From the NCBI RefSeq assembly GCF_003584105.1, contig NZ_QXFO01000028.1, positions 1-64,000 of the forward strand: a DNA stretch of 64,000 nucleotides, given 5' to 3'. The notes beneath the pieces were generated by a model. It was not told the DNA's origin, made no database searches, and saw only the letters and a program-made list of their open reading frames with translations. Positions 43,595-53,232 of this stretch are shown piece by piece. The DNA comes from Flagellimonas taeanensis. GTDB taxonomy: Bacteria; Bacteroidota; Bacteroidia; Flavobacteriales; Flavobacteriaceae. Each line of letters starts with the position of its first letter. Position 1 is the first letter of the stretch. The position numbers were made by a program, and so were the translations under genes.

Positions 43595-45169
43595 TTATAA
43601 TGTTTTTTCATAAGTTGGTTTACCGCCCAGATGCTGGCAATCATAAAGCTCCTGCATGGAATGGAACCCTACTTGCTCTTTCTGGTATTTGTAGACCGTT
43701 CTTAAATTGCTGCTAAGATAGTCATCGTCCACGTTCACTTGGATATCTTCCATATGAAATTGGCAGGGATGCTCATAACCCGCCGCATGGGTAATCTCCA
43801 ACAGTTCCTTTCTGAACGTTTTGAAGTATTGGGCCAACCTGTCCGATTTCAAGGGTACGTTGATCCCGTTCTGAAGCCATTTGTTCTGGGTGGCCACGCC
43901 CGAAGGGCACCTGTTGGTATGGCAAACCTGTGCTTGTATGCAGCCTATGCTCATCATGGCCTCCCGGGCCACATTGATACAGTCCGCTCCCATGGCAAAG
44001 GCCATGGCCGCTTTGGCTGGAAAGCCCAATTTACCACTGCCGATGAACACGATGCGGTCCGTGAGCCCCCTGTCCAAAAAGATTTTATAGATTGAGGTGA
44101 AGCCGTAGGTCCAGGGTAAGGAAACATGGTCCGCAAAACTGGGAGGGGCCGCACCGGTTCCTCCTTCGCCACCGTCAATGGTGATGAAGTCGGGTCCTTT
44201 GCCCTTCTTTTTCATCAGATCGGCCAGTTCTTCCCATTGCTCCACTTTCCCAACGGCTCCTTTGATGCCCACAGGAAGTCCTGTTTCTTCTGCAATGGCT
44301 TCAATAAGGTCCAAAAGTTCGGGAATATTGCTGAATGCCTTGTGGGTAGGAGGGGAGATGACGTCCTTTCCGATTTCCACCCCACGGATCTTGGCAAGCT
44401 CCTTGGTGATTTTGGCCCCTGGTAGCACACCGCCCTTTCCAGGTTTGGCCCCTTGCGACAATTTGATTTCCACGGCCTTGATGCAGGGATTTTCATCCAC
44501 CAAGATCTTCATTTTTTCCATGGAAAAGTTTCCTTCCTTGTTCCTGACTCCAAAATAACCCGTCCCAAAGTGAAAGATCACATCCCCACCTTTTCTGTGG
44601 TATGGGGAAAGTCCACCTTCGCCTGTATTGTGGTAAGCCTGGCATTTTTCCACTCCCTTGTTGAGGGATTCCACCGCCGCAGCGGATAGGGAACCAAAAC
44701 TCATGGCGGATACATTGATCACCGATGCGGGCCTATAGGGTTTTCTGCGTTTGTTGTAGGCCCCCATCACCTTGGCGCAGGGCAGAAAATAAGGATTGGC
44801 AATGTTGGGGTGTTTTTCAGGGACCTGAAACCCGATCATGGCATTCTTGACAAAAATGTGCTGGTGGGCATAGATGTCCCTGTCCGTTCCAAAACCTTCG
44901 TAATTGTTTTCCTTTTTGGCAGAGGCGTATATCCAACTGCGTTCAATGCGGTTGAATGGCAGCTCTTCACGATTGTTGGCCACAAAATATTGGCGCATTT
45001 CAGGTCCGATGCTTTCCAGCCAATACCGTAGATGGCCCACTACAGGAAAATTATGGCTGATGGTATGTGCCTTTTGAAAGAAGATGTCGCGAATGGCGAC
45101 AATCATTAAAAAGATAAGAATCCATCCCCACCAAGAGATCGATGACAAAAAATCCAAGATTGCTTCCAT
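43595..45169 (-). CDS. FMN-binding glutamate synthase family protein, membrane anchored
   Basis: 524 residues. An N-terminal transmembrane helix (ISWWGWILIFLMIVAI, about 11-26) is followed by a GltS-type TIM barrel (about 90-490). Conserved phrases: VSAMSFGSLSAAAVESLNKG, GGLSPYHRKGGDVIFHFGTGYFG, LSQGAKPGKGGVLPG, TIDGGEGGTGAAP and the cysteine motif CHTNRCPSGVATQ. This resembles the FMN/Fe-S domain of glutamate synthase, but without the glutaminase domain and with a membrane anchor. Stand-alone members of this family are common and their reaction is not established; I do not claim glutamate synthesis. Confidence 0.85.
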   Translation of the reverse strand: MEAILDFLSSISWWGWILIFLMIVAIRDIFFQKAHTISHNFPVVGHLRYWLESIGPEMRQYFVANNREELPFNRIERSWIYASAKKENNYEGFGTDRDIYAHQHIFVKNAMIGFQVPEKHPNIANPYFLPCAKVMGAYNKRRKPYRPASVINVSAMSFGSLSAAAVESLNKGVEKCQAYHNTGEGGLSPYHRKGGDVIFHFGTGYFGVRNKEGNFSMEKMKILVDENPCIKAVEIKLSQGAKPGKGGVLPGAKITKELAKIRGVEIGKDVISPPTHKAFSNIPELLDLIEAIAEETGLPVGIKGAVGKVEQWEELADLMKKKGKGPDFITIDGGEGGTGAAPPSFADHVSLPWTYGFTSIYKIFLDRGLTDRIVFIGSGKLGFPAKAAMAFAMGADCINVAREAMMSIGCIQAQVCHTNRCPSGVATQNKWLQNGINVPLKSDRLAQYFKTFRKELLEITHAAGYEHPCQFHMEDIQVNVDDDYLSSNLRTVYKYQKEQVGFHSMQELYDCQHLGGKPTYEKTL

Positions 45170-45278
45170 GCAAAATTTTCAGGTACAGGTTACAAATATC
45201 AAGCCCTACAACCCAAAATCCAAATAAATCTCGTTAAAGGGTATGGAATGTTTTTACTGCAAACACAGGTGTTTTAGC

Positions 45279-46565
45279 CTACTTGGCCCTGTCCAGATAA
45301 TCCAGCGCAATTTCCGTCATGGCCTTTACGCCGAGCAATAACCCACTATCATCAATCTTAAAATCGGGTGTGTGGTGCGGAAAGTGGTCATTAGGTCCGG
45401 CATTGGGGTCTTTTCCTCCCAAAATGAAGAAGAATCCGGGTATTTTTTCCTGATAAAACGAAAAATCCTCTGCTCCGGTGATGGCCTTGATCAAATGTAC
45501 ATTGTCATCTCCGGCGACTTCTTTCAGGCTGGGAAGGGAGGCTTCGGTCAGGGCAAGGTCATTGTAAGTGATGGGAACACCCTTGTCAATTTCCACGGTG
45601 GCTTCGGCCCGGTATGCCTTGGCAATGGTGGAGGCCATTTCCTTCATCCGCTCGTTGATCTGTTTTTGCATGTCGTAGTCCAACGTGCGGATGGTGCCGA
45701 TCAGCTCCGCACTTTCTGGGATGATGTTGTTCCGAACACCGCCACTCATCTTTCCAACGGTAATGACCGCTGCTTCCTTGGTGAGTTCCATTTCACGGCT
45801 TATGATGGATTGGAAACCGTCCACGATTTTGGCGGCCACAAAAATAGGGTCCACACCGCCCCAAGGAGCGGAGCCGTGCGTCTGTTTTCCTTTGATGTTC
45901 ACCACAAAACGCTGCGCTGCAGCCATGGCACCTCCTGGTTTATAGGCAATTTGCCCCACAGGAAGGTAAGAACCGATATGGAGCCCATAAATGGCATCTA
46001 CCTTTGGGTTTTCCAGGACACCTTGCTTCACCATGAGCTCGGCACCACCTTCCTCGCCAGGAGGAGGGCCCTCCTCGGCAGGTTGGAAAACGAATTTTAT
46101 CGTACCGCGGATTTTGTCCTTGTTTTTGGAAAGTACCTCGGCGACTCCCATCATAATGGCGATGTGGGTATCGTGACCACAGGCGTGCATGACACCGACC
46201 TCTTGGCCTAAATATTCTGAGGTTACCATGGACTTGAAGGGAAGGTCATTTCTTTCAGTGACAGGAAGCGCATCAATATCCGCCCTGAGGGCCACCACTT
46301 TTCCCGGACGGTTGCCTTTCAGTAAGCCCACAACGCCTGTATGGGCCACTCCTGTCTGCACTTCAATACCCAGAGCTCTTAAGTGCTCGGCTATCTTTTC
46401 TGCGGTATTGAACTCTCTGTTGCTCAGTTCTGGATGTTGGTGGATGTCCCGACGCCATTCGATCACTTTGGATTCCACTGCTGCAATATCTTTTTCCAGA
46501 CCGTGGTTTTGGGCTTGTATGGAAAAGCTGATCAAAAGAAAGGTGTACGAAATAAAAATTTTCAT
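45279..46565 (-). CDS. Secreted M20 family amidohydrolase / peptidase
   Basis: 428 residues with a signal peptide (MKIFISYTFLLISFSIQAQ). The dinuclear metal site of the M20D group is clear: HACGHDTHIAIMMG (near 120), PAEEGPPPGEEGGAE with the catalytic Glu, GLHIGSYLPVG and C-terminal GAEDFSFY. A dimerisation domain lies near 200-310. Relatives remove N-acyl groups from amino acids (hippurate, N-acetyl-cysteine, IAA conjugates). The export signal suggests a periplasmic scavenging role. It follows the DsrE-like gene by 11 bp, probably one operon. Confidence 0.92.
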   Translation of the reverse strand: MKIFISYTFLLISFSIQAQNHGLEKDIAAVESKVIEWRRDIHQHPELSNREFNTAEKIAEHLRALGIEVQTGVAHTGVVGLLKGNRPGKVVALRADIDALPVTERNDLPFKSMVTSEYLGQEVGVMHACGHDTHIAIMMGVAEVLSKNKDKIRGTIKFVFQPAEEGPPPGEEGGAELMVKQGVLENPKVDAIYGLHIGSYLPVGQIAYKPGGAMAAAQRFVVNIKGKQTHGSAPWGGVDPIFVAAKIVDGFQSIISREMELTKEAAVITVGKMSGGVRNNIIPESAELIGTIRTLDYDMQKQINERMKEMASTIAKAYRAEATVEIDKGVPITYNDLALTEASLPSLKEVAGDDNVHLIKAITGAEDFSFYQEKIPGFFFILGGKDPNAGPNDHFPHHTPDFKIDDSGLLLGVKAMTEIALDYLDRAK

Positions 46566-46576
46566 AAATCACTGTT

Positions 46577-47116
46577 TTATAGTTTGATAAGTCGGTATCC
46601 TTCATTCTGTAGTTGAATGCTCGCCGTCATGGCGGACAATGCAATCTTTACGCCGGGTATCAAATCTTCCTTTGGAAAATTCCTAGAGAATGAGGATTGG
46701 CCACAATAGATGATCTCTACATCAGCATCCAACAGGGCCTTGACAAGGCCTAAATTGGGATTGGGGACACCAAACCTGGCACGGTATGCCTCGTCGTGGG
46801 TAATGTCCTTTGAGGCTTGGTTGTGGACGATAATGGCGACTTTAAGCTGTGCTTTGGGCACTCCGCTTTGGGCATGCATATTAAGGAACCGGGCGGCTGT
46901 TTCCAGTTTCTTGTTGATTTCGTCATGGGAAGTTGGACTGTCCATGACATCAAAGACCACCTTGAATTCTTGGGAGGTATCGGTTTTGAAGTCGGGGTTT
47001 TCAATGTTCCAGACCTCACCATAAGTTTCTATGATGGGCCCCGCCTTTTTTTCTTGTGAAAGGCCCGAAAGGCAATAAAGAATCAAAAAGACTAGTGGAA
47101 AGTAATGACGGTTCAT
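46577..47116 (-). CDS. Secreted DsrE/F-like protein
   Basis: 179 residues. Signal peptide (MNRHYFPLVFLILYCLSGLSQ), then a DsrE/F-like alpha/beta domain: VVFDVMDS, LNMHAQSGVPKAQLKVAIIVHNQA, ALLDADVEIIYCGQSSFSRNF and a C-terminal GVKIALSAMTASIQLQNEGYRLIKL. One conserved Cys in YCGQS corresponds to the reactive Cys position of the family. Cytoplasmic DsrE relays persulfide sulfur; periplasmic members of this type are poorly characterised. First gene of a pair with the M20 amidohydrolase. Confidence 0.8.
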   Translation of the reverse strand: MNRHYFPLVFLILYCLSGLSQEKKAGPIIETYGEVWNIENPDFKTDTSQEFKVVFDVMDSPTSHDEINKKLETAARFLNMHAQSGVPKAQLKVAIIVHNQASKDITHDEAYRARFGVPNPNLGLVKALLDADVEIIYCGQSSFSRNFPKEDLIPGVKIALSAMTASIQLQNEGYRLIKL

Positions 47117-47258
47117 ATAGGGTCAATAAGGGTTGAGGCTTAAATATATTTAAAAATGGAGAACAAACGCTTCCAGTGTTTATAAATATTGAAAGGATGA
47201 TTTTAGCAAAAGGCCATTATTGGTTAATTTCACGCCTACTTTTTAAAGACCCTGGCAA

Positions 47259-49589
47259 TTGAGTACTTTTTTGGATGAATTGAACGATGCGCAGCGTGCC
47301 CCAGTCCTTCACAAGGACGGTCCGTTGATGGTGATTGCGGGGGCCGGCTCTGGAAAGACCCGTGTGCTGACCTACCGCATTGCCCATTTGATGGAGCAAG
47401 GGGTGGACTCCTTCAATATTCTGGCCCTTACTTTTACCAACAAGGCTGCCCGCGAAATGAAAAAGCGGATTGCCACCATTGTGGGCAATTCCGAAGCGAA
47501 AAACCTTTGGATGGGGACATTCCATTCTGTTTTTGCCAAATTGCTCCGATTTGATGGGGACAAATTGGGCTTCCCCAGTAATTTTACGATCTACGATACC
47601 CAGGATTCCCAACGATTGATTGCTTCCATTATCAAAGAAATGGGGCTGGACAAGGATATTTACAAGTACAAGCAAGTCCAGAACCGTATATCTTCCTACA
47701 AGAACAGTTTGATCACCGTCAAGGCCTATCTGCAAAACCCTGAACTGGTGGAGGCGGATGCCATGGCCAAACGACCACGCATGGGGGAAATCTATCAAAA
47801 CTATGTAGATCGTTGTTTCAAGGCAGGTGCGATGGATTTTGACGACCTGCTGCTGCGCACCAACGAATTGTTGACCCGTTTTCCGGATGTGTTGATGAAG
47901 TATCAGGACAGGTTCCGATATATTTTGGTGGATGAGTACCAAGATACCAACCATTCGCAATACCTCATTGTCAAAGCCTTGTCCGATCGATACCAGAACA
48001 TTTGTGTGGTAGGCGACGATGCGCAGAGCATCTATTCGTTCCGTGGAGCCAATATTAGCAATATCCTGAATTTTCAACGAGATTATGATGATGTGGCCGT
48101 GTATCGATTGGAACAGAACTACCGATCTACCAAAAATATCGTCAACGCTGCGAATTCCATCATTGCCAACAACAAGAACCAGTTGGAAAAAAATGTATGG
48201 ACCTCCAATGACGATGGTGGACAGATCATTATACACCGAAGTGTGACCGATGCGGAGGAAGGTCGATATGTGGCGGGTTCCATTTTTGAGAACAAGATGC
48301 AACACCAGCTCCAAAACGGGGATTTTGCCGTGCTCTATCGTACCAATTCGCAATCAAGGGCCATTGAAGATGCCCTGCGGAAGCGGGACATTCCGTATCG
48401 GATCTATGGAGGACTCTCTTTTTATCAGCGTAAAGAGATCAAAGATGTGTTGGCCTACCTGCGGTTGGTCATTAACCCAAAGGACGAGGAAGCATTGAAA
48501 AGGGTCATCAATTTTCCTGCACGGGGCATTGGACAGACCACTATTGACAGGCTTGTTGTGGCGGCCAACCAATACGGACGTTCCGTTTTTGAAGTGATGG
48601 AGCATTTGGACAAGCTCAATCTCAATATCAATGCAGGGACTAAACGTAAGTTAGATGACTTTGTCACCATGATCAAGAGTTTCCAGATCATGAACGAAGG
48701 GGGGGATGCTTTCACGCTTTCGGAGCATGTGGCCAAAAAAACGGGTCTGTTGTTGGAGTTCAAAAAAGATGGTACGCCCGAGGGCATTGCCAAAATGGAA
48801 AACATTGAAGAGCTCTTGAACGGGATCAAGGATTTTGTGGAAGGCCAAAAGGAACTGGCGGATGCCACGGGGAGCCTGACCGAGTTTTTGGAGGATGTGG
48901 CATTGGCCACTGACATGGACAAGGAGGTGGGCGATGATGACCGTGTGGCCCTGATGACCATCCATTTGGCGAAGGGTTTGGAGTTCCCCTATGTTTATGT
49001 AGTGGGGATGGAAGAAGACCTGTTCCCATCGGCCATGAGCATGAACACCCGTAGCGAACTGGAAGAGGAGCGAAGGCTGTTCTACGTGGCCCTTACCCGT
49101 GCAGAAAAGCAGGCCTACCTTACCTACACGCAGAACCGGTACCGATGGGGCAAGCTCATTGATGCCGAACCAAGCCGGTTTTTGGAAGAAATCGATGAAA
49201 AATATGTAGAAAACCTTACCCCGATCAACGATGGGTATCGATATAAGTCCTTGATCAATGCAGATATCTTTGGAGAGGTGGACAAGAGCAAACTGCGCCA
49301 AGTGAAACCTCAGAACGGTACACCGCCATCGGTGCAACACCCCAACGAAAACCAATTGCGAAAGTTGAGGAAGTTAAAACCGGAACTTTCGGCACCAACG
49401 AAAAGTGGGAGCGACATCGATCCCGGGTTGGTAGAAGGGGCCTTGGTGAACCACACTCGGTTTGGAAGGGGTAAAATACTTAGTATCGAAGGTGTGGGAA
49501 GTGACAAAAAGGCCGAGATCTTGTTTGACCAAGGTGGAGTCAAAAAGCTATTGCTCCGCTTTGCCAAGTTGGAGGTATTGGACAGTTAG
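47259..49589 (+). CDS. pcrA: UvrD/PcrA-type ATP-dependent 3'-5' DNA helicase
   Basis: 776 residues, SF1A helicase. Q motif LNDAQRAPV, Walker A GAGSGKTR (near 30), motif II VDEYQDTN, motif III GDDAQSIYSFRGA, motif IV YRTNSQSRAIE, VALMTIHLAKGLEFPYV and the final YVALTRAEKQAYLTY. The C-terminus carries the linker and Tudor-like segment (VNHTRFGRGKILSIEGVG) known to contact RNA polymerase in PcrA. Roles: nucleotide excision and mismatch repair, clearing replication forks. The start is a TTG at 47259, fixed by the family N-terminus. Its TAG overlaps the convergent gene's stop by 3 nt. Confidence 0.95.
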   Translation: MSTFLDELNDAQRAPVLHKDGPLMVIAGAGSGKTRVLTYRIAHLMEQGVDSFNILALTFTNKAAREMKKRIATIVGNSEAKNLWMGTFHSVFAKLLRFDGDKLGFPSNFTIYDTQDSQRLIASIIKEMGLDKDIYKYKQVQNRISSYKNSLITVKAYLQNPELVEADAMAKRPRMGEIYQNYVDRCFKAGAMDFDDLLLRTNELLTRFPDVLMKYQDRFRYILVDEYQDTNHSQYLIVKALSDRYQNICVVGDDAQSIYSFRGANISNILNFQRDYDDVAVYRLEQNYRSTKNIVNAANSIIANNKNQLEKNVWTSNDDGGQIIIHRSVTDAEEGRYVAGSIFENKMQHQLQNGDFAVLYRTNSQSRAIEDALRKRDIPYRIYGGLSFYQRKEIKDVLAYLRLVINPKDEEALKRVINFPARGIGQTTIDRLVVAANQYGRSVFEVMEHLDKLNLNINAGTKRKLDDFVTMIKSFQIMNEGGDAFTLSEHVAKKTGLLLEFKKDGTPEGIAKMENIEELLNGIKDFVEGQKELADATGSLTEFLEDVALATDMDKEVGDDDRVALMTIHLAKGLEFPYVYVVGMEEDLFPSAMSMNTRSELEEERRLFYVALTRAEKQAYLTYTQNRYRWGKLIDAEPSRFLEEIDEKYVENLTPINDGYRYKSLINADIFGEVDKSKLRQVKPQNGTPPSVQHPNENQLRKLRKLKPELSAPTKSGSDIDPGLVEGALVNHTRFGRGKILSIEGVGSDKKAEILFDQGGVKKLLLRFAKLEVLDS

Positions 49590-50347
49590 TCATTACGCTG
49601 TTCACGGATGTACCTTTTTCCATTGAAGGCCAAGGAGTGCTGTATGATGGAGTTGCTCCTTATCTCAGGGAACAATATGCGTGATCCATTCATTTCTATC
49701 TTAAAACCCAACGAATCGGAAAACTTGGGATTTTTTTGGATTTGGGCGATGGAGATGGAACTTTCATTATTGGGAAAGGCAGGGACCTCTTCTAGATAAC
49801 CGCTCTTCAAAATATACGCATTTAGGCGTGAATAATGACTGTCGCCTGAATTGATATAGCCATGTAGTATATATAGATTTTCTCCTTTTAATGATTTTAC
49901 TTGATGAATCCCATCATAAGTTACAGGCGTGTCGTAAAGTGAACTGGGTTGAATAGAGCTTCCTGTATTGTACAATGCGATGTTTTTGATTCGGTTCCCC
50001 GTGGCATCCATTTTGGTGTGCCAAGAGAAGATGCCCAATTTTTTATCCTTGGATAGTGTAAAAGTGAAATCATGTTTTTTTTGGGCATATATTTCATCTA
50101 TTTCGGTCAGCAGATTGGAGGTGCGTATGCCCTCTACTGTTCTCCGTATGCTTTCGTTCAATAGAATGGTTTCTTCAGAGGAGGAGCGTTTGTCCATGGT
50201 TGTTAACTTATGGAAAAGACTGTCAAGGGACGCGACCACTTCTTTTCCTGTTTTAGGACTGCTTTCTTGTTTAGGCAGCATGTTTCGACAACTTATTAGA
50301 GAAAGACCCATCAAAGTGGTCAACAAAAAGGAATGCTTAACAGTCAT
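49586..50347 (-). CDS. Hypothetical lipoprotein
   Basis: 253 residues. I chose the ATG at 50347: it begins MTVKHSFLLTTLMGLSLIS-C, a lipoprotein signal with Cys20, whereas the in-frame ATG at 50413 adds residues without signal character. The mature part starts with an SPKTGKEV linker and an all-helical segment with TILLNESIRRTVEGIRTSNLLTEIDEIY. It continues as a beta-rich domain (GIFSWHTKMDATGNRIKNIALYNTG, HGYINSGDSHYSRLNAYIL). I do not recognise the family. Likely outer-membrane or periplasmic. Confidence 0.6.
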   Translation of the reverse strand: MTVKHSFLLTTLMGLSLISCRNMLPKQESSPKTGKEVVASLDSLFHKLTTMDKRSSSEETILLNESIRRTVEGIRTSNLLTEIDEIYAQKKHDFTFTLSKDKKLGIFSWHTKMDATGNRIKNIALYNTGSSIQPSSLYDTPVTYDGIHQVKSLKGENLYILHGYINSGDSHYSRLNAYILKSGYLEEVPAFPNNESSISIAQIQKNPKFSDSLGFKIEMNGSRILFPEIRSNSIIQHSLAFNGKRYIREQRND

Positions 50348-50577
50348 CTGACATGGGGCATGTTTGTACATAGACACAAAGTTGAATGTTTTATTCTGGA
50401 TTTTATCAATCAATTTACCAATGGCCCATTTAGATTGACCAATGGGCCGTTTGGTACCATAGATGCAATGATGGGGCGGTGGTTGGGTGCATTAAAGAAT
50501 ATTTAACGCATCACCACTTTTAAGCATAATATTTGTTAATTTGTTGGAAGGGAGACATACGGTCTTCCGTATTGGAC

Positions 50578-51198
50578 ATGGCAGAACTTATACGACTTTA
50601 CGAAGAAAACCCAAACCCGCGACAGGTGGAAAAGATAGTGGAGGTGCTCAGAAGGGGCGGACTTGTGATCTATCCCACCGATACCGTATATGGTTTGGGG
50701 TGTGACATTACCAATTCCAAAGCCCTACAACGCATTGCACGGATAAAGGGAATTAAGTTGGAAAAGGCGAACTGGTCCTTCGTGTGTGCAGATTTAAGCA
50801 ACTTGTCCGATTATGTGAGACAGATAGATTCCTCCACCTTCAAGATTTTGAAAAGAACCCTTCCGGGGCCGTATACTTTCATTCTTCCGGGAAACAATAA
50901 CCTTCCCAAGGATTTCAAAAAGAAGAAAACGGTGGGCATCCGTGTCCCGGACAATGCAATAGCACAGGCTTTGGTGACCGGATTGGGAAACCCTATTGTT
51001 TCCACTTCCATTCGCGATGAGGACGATATTTTGGAATATACCACCGATCCTGAACTCATTTTTGAGAAATGGCAGAACTTGGTAGACATTGTCATTGATG
51101 GGGGTTACGGGGGCAATGTGGCTTCTACGGTGATCGACCTTTCGGAAGGTGAACCACTGGTCGTTAGGGAAGGAAAGGGAAGCTTGGAAATATTCTAG
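50578..51198 (+). CDS. Sua5/YciO/YrdC family protein (threonylcarbamoyl-AMP synthase-like)
   Basis: 206 residues. One YrdC-type domain: GGLVIYPTDTVYGLGCDI, then RIARIKGI (K-R-x-x-x-x-P region of the family altered), LPGPYTFILPG, KKTVGIRVPD and the C-terminal STVIDLSEGEPLVVREGKG. TsaC/Sua5 makes threonylcarbamoyl-AMP for tRNA t6A; YciO-type paralogues share the fold with unclear activity. This sequence looks closer to YciO in length and in lacking the KRP-type motif, so I do not assign tsaC. The ATG at 50578 is preferred to an upstream one at 50533 because homology begins there. Confidence 0.82.
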   Translation: MAELIRLYEENPNPRQVEKIVEVLRRGGLVIYPTDTVYGLGCDITNSKALQRIARIKGIKLEKANWSFVCADLSNLSDYVRQIDSSTFKILKRTLPGPYTFILPGNNNLPKDFKKKKTVGIRVPDNAIAQALVTGLGNPIVSTSIRDEDDILEYTTDPELIFEKWQNLVDIVIDGGYGGNVASTVIDLSEGEPLVVREGKGSLEIF

Positions 51199-51204
51199 AA
51201 ACAA

Positions 51205-51229
51205 AAAAGCGGCCTTTTGGGCCGCTTTT
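51205..51229. terminator. Bidirectional terminator between the Sua5-like and OmpA genes
   Basis: AAAAGCGGCC (51205-51214) with GGCCGCTTTT (51220-51229): 10-bp perfect stem, 5-nt loop, flanked by A and T runs. It serves both convergent genes. Confidence 0.92.
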
Positions 51230-51249
51230 CTTATATGTATTTTACTGGA

Positions 51250-52122
51250 TTATTTGCCAGTACCTCCGATAGTTGGATCTTTCATTCCTTCCTCGATCAT
51301 GTTATAGAACTGATCGATTTTTGGAAGTACAACGATACGGGTCCTTCTGTTCTTTGCCCTGTTGGCAGATGTATCATTGTCAACGAGTGGGATGTAGTAG
51401 CTACGTCCGGCAGCAGTCATTCTGGCAGGATCTACTCCAAAGTCATTTTGAAGAATCCTGACCACAGATGTTGCCCTCTTCACACTCAAATCCCAGTTAT
51501 CGGCAAGTTCTGAAGTTTTGATCGGCACATTGTCCGTATGCCCTTCTACCATGAACTCAAAATCAGGCTTGTTGTTCACCACTTTGGCCACTTTGCCCAA
51601 TACTTCTTTAGCTGCATTGGTCACATTGTAGCTTCCGCTTCGGAACAATAGTTTGTCGGAAATGGAAACAAATACAACTCCTTTTTCCACGCTGATCTCG
51701 ATATCCTCATCATCCAAGTTGCCAAGCACACCTTTCAAGCTTTGTACCAAAGCAAGGTTTACAGAGTCCCTACGGGTAACGGCATCTTGCAATTTTCTGA
51801 TGGTAAGGTCTTTTTCTTTAAGACTCTCCAAAGATTTTTCAAGGTTTTCAGCACCTTTGGTGGTAAGGGTTGTCAAGTTGCCCATGTTATTGATGAGCTC
51901 TTGGTTGTTGGCTTTCAAGAAAGCGTTTTGGTCTTCAAGGGTCTTCAACCTTGAACTTGCGGTTGCTTTTTCTTCCAGACAGTCGTTAAGTTTTACTGTA
52001 GCTGAATTCAATAGGTCTTGGGTTTCTTTATGCTTGGCCTCCAGTTCAGCATATTTTTTTTGTGATACACATGAAGACAATAGAACTGTCAGTGCCAGTG
52101 TTCCTAGAAAAGCTTTTTTCAT
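51250..52122 (-). CDS. OmpA family peptidoglycan-associated lipoprotein
   Basis: 290 residues. Lipoprotein signal MKKAFLGTLALTVLLSS-C (Cys18), a coiled coil (about 25-130) and a C-terminal OmpA domain (about 160-270). The peptidoglycan-binding residues are intact: VEGHTDNVPI and NWDLSVKRATSVVRIL supply the Asp and Arg that grip diaminopimelate. NKRARNRRTRIVVLP-like ending (ANRAKNRRTRI) is also typical. Likely tethers the outer membrane to the cell wall. A -7 match (TAATTTTG, minus strand 52178-52185) lies 56 bp upstream. The protein at 42795-43568 has the same layout but a degenerate OmpA domain. Confidence 0.9.
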   Translation of the reverse strand: MKKAFLGTLALTVLLSSCVSQKKYAELEAKHKETQDLLNSATVKLNDCLEEKATASSRLKTLEDQNAFLKANNQELINNMGNLTTLTTKGAENLEKSLESLKEKDLTIRKLQDAVTRRDSVNLALVQSLKGVLGNLDDEDIEISVEKGVVFVSISDKLLFRSGSYNVTNAAKEVLGKVAKVVNNKPDFEFMVEGHTDNVPIKTSELADNWDLSVKRATSVVRILQNDFGVDPARMTAAGRSYYIPLVDNDTSANRAKNRRTRIVVLPKIDQFYNMIEEGMKDPTIGGTGK

Positions 52123-52177
52123 AGTTCAGAATATAATTTAAGGATTGTTAGATATATCAATGTAAATCAATGTTGGC

Positions 52178-52185
52178 CAAAATTA
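52178..52185 (-). promoter_or_regulatory. Candidate -7 element of the OmpA gene
   Basis: TAATTTTG on the minus strand matches TAnnTTTG, 56 bp before the start codon. No clear -33 element at standard spacing. Confidence 0.35.
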
Positions 52186-52218
52186 GAGAAAAAGCAAGGT
52201 TTCCATATTTCGGCATCG

Positions 52219-53220
52219 TTAATCTTTTACTAAAATGTTAAAATTCTTTACTTGATGTACGAAATAGGACCAAACTATGGATGTCACGATATGGTACTTT
52301 AATATAAAATTAGCTTTTTCCCGCTTTCTGTACATCTTCCTAAAGTTACCATAAAAACTGATATGGGCATGTAGAATGGCCAGACAATGATTGATTTTCA
52401 GTTGGAAAACGAACCTGGCGGCAGCAATACCGTCCAATATCAACCGCAAGAAGACAATGGGCAAAGCTTTTTTTCGGGGAAGGTTCTTGGTGATGGAATA
52501 TAGGGAGTTCCTAAAGTTGAGAAAAGTCTTTTTCGGGTTCATATTGGAGAGGGTGGAGCCCCCCAAATGGTATATGTGGCTCTGTCCCACATAATACACT
52601 TTGTGTCCGGCATTTTGGGCCCGCCAGCAAAGGTCTATCTCCTCTTGATGGGCAAAATAGTCTTCATCGAACCCGCCCAGCGACCTGAAGGTCTCACTTT
52701 TGATGAACATACAGGCACCCGTGGCCCAGAATATTTCCCTGACATCATCATATTGCCCATGGTCCTTTTCGATGGACTGGAAAATCCTGCCCCGGCAGAA
52801 CGGATAGCCCAATGCATCCAAGAACCCGCCTGCGGCACCGGCATATTCAAAATGGTCCCGTTGTTTCAGGTCCAATATCTTGGGCTGGATGATGGAAACC
52901 CCTGGTATGGTTTCAAAGCCTTTCTTGATGGGTCCCAACCAATTCGGTGTGACCTCTACGTCAGAGTTCAGGAGGCAAAAGATATCGGCTTCAATGTTTC
53001 TCAGCCCATCGTTGTAGCCTTTGGCGAAACCTCCATTGGAAGTGTTCCGTACAATGCCGATAGAAGGATAATTCGCCTCCAAAAAAGGAACGGAACCATC
53101 GGTGCTGGCGTTGTCCACCACATAAATATCGGCACCCTCGGAGTGTTCCATGACGGAGGGCAGGAACCTTTTGAGCAAGGCTTCCCCATTCCAGTTGAGT
53201 ATGACTACGGCGACTTTCAA
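52219..53220 (-). CDS. Family 2 glycosyltransferase
   Basis: 333 residues, GT-A fold. VILNWNGEALLKRFLPSV at the N-terminus, VDNASTDGSVPFLE, the DxD-like metal motif in LNSDVEVTP (near 87), then GACMFIKSETFRSLGGFDEDYFAHQEEIDLCWRAQNAGHKVYYV as acceptor site, and LGGSTL. This is the rhamnosyl/galactofuranosyl-transferase-like branch of GT2 that builds surface polysaccharides. The C-terminus has hydrophobic or amphipathic stretches that may touch the membrane. It follows the HsdR-N-like gene by 12 bp. No polysaccharide cluster surrounds it. Confidence 0.9.
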   Translation of the reverse strand: MKVAVVILNWNGEALLKRFLPSVMEHSEGADIYVVDNASTDGSVPFLEANYPSIGIVRNTSNGGFAKGYNDGLRNIEADIFCLLNSDVEVTPNWLGPIKKGFETIPGVSIIQPKILDLKQRDHFEYAGAAGGFLDALGYPFCRGRIFQSIEKDHGQYDDVREIFWATGACMFIKSETFRSLGGFDEDYFAHQEEIDLCWRAQNAGHKVYYVGQSHIYHLGGSTLSNMNPKKTFLNFRNSLYSITKNLPRKKALPIVFLRLILDGIAAARFVFQLKINHCLAILHAHISFYGNFRKMYRKREKANFILKYHIVTSIVWSYFVHQVKNFNILVKD

Positions 53221-53232
53221 AACGGTGGCAAA

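Noticed and set aside
47217-48353. Long minus-strand frame opposite the UvrD-type helicase
   Set aside because: Shadow of the helicase gene; no plausible protein features.
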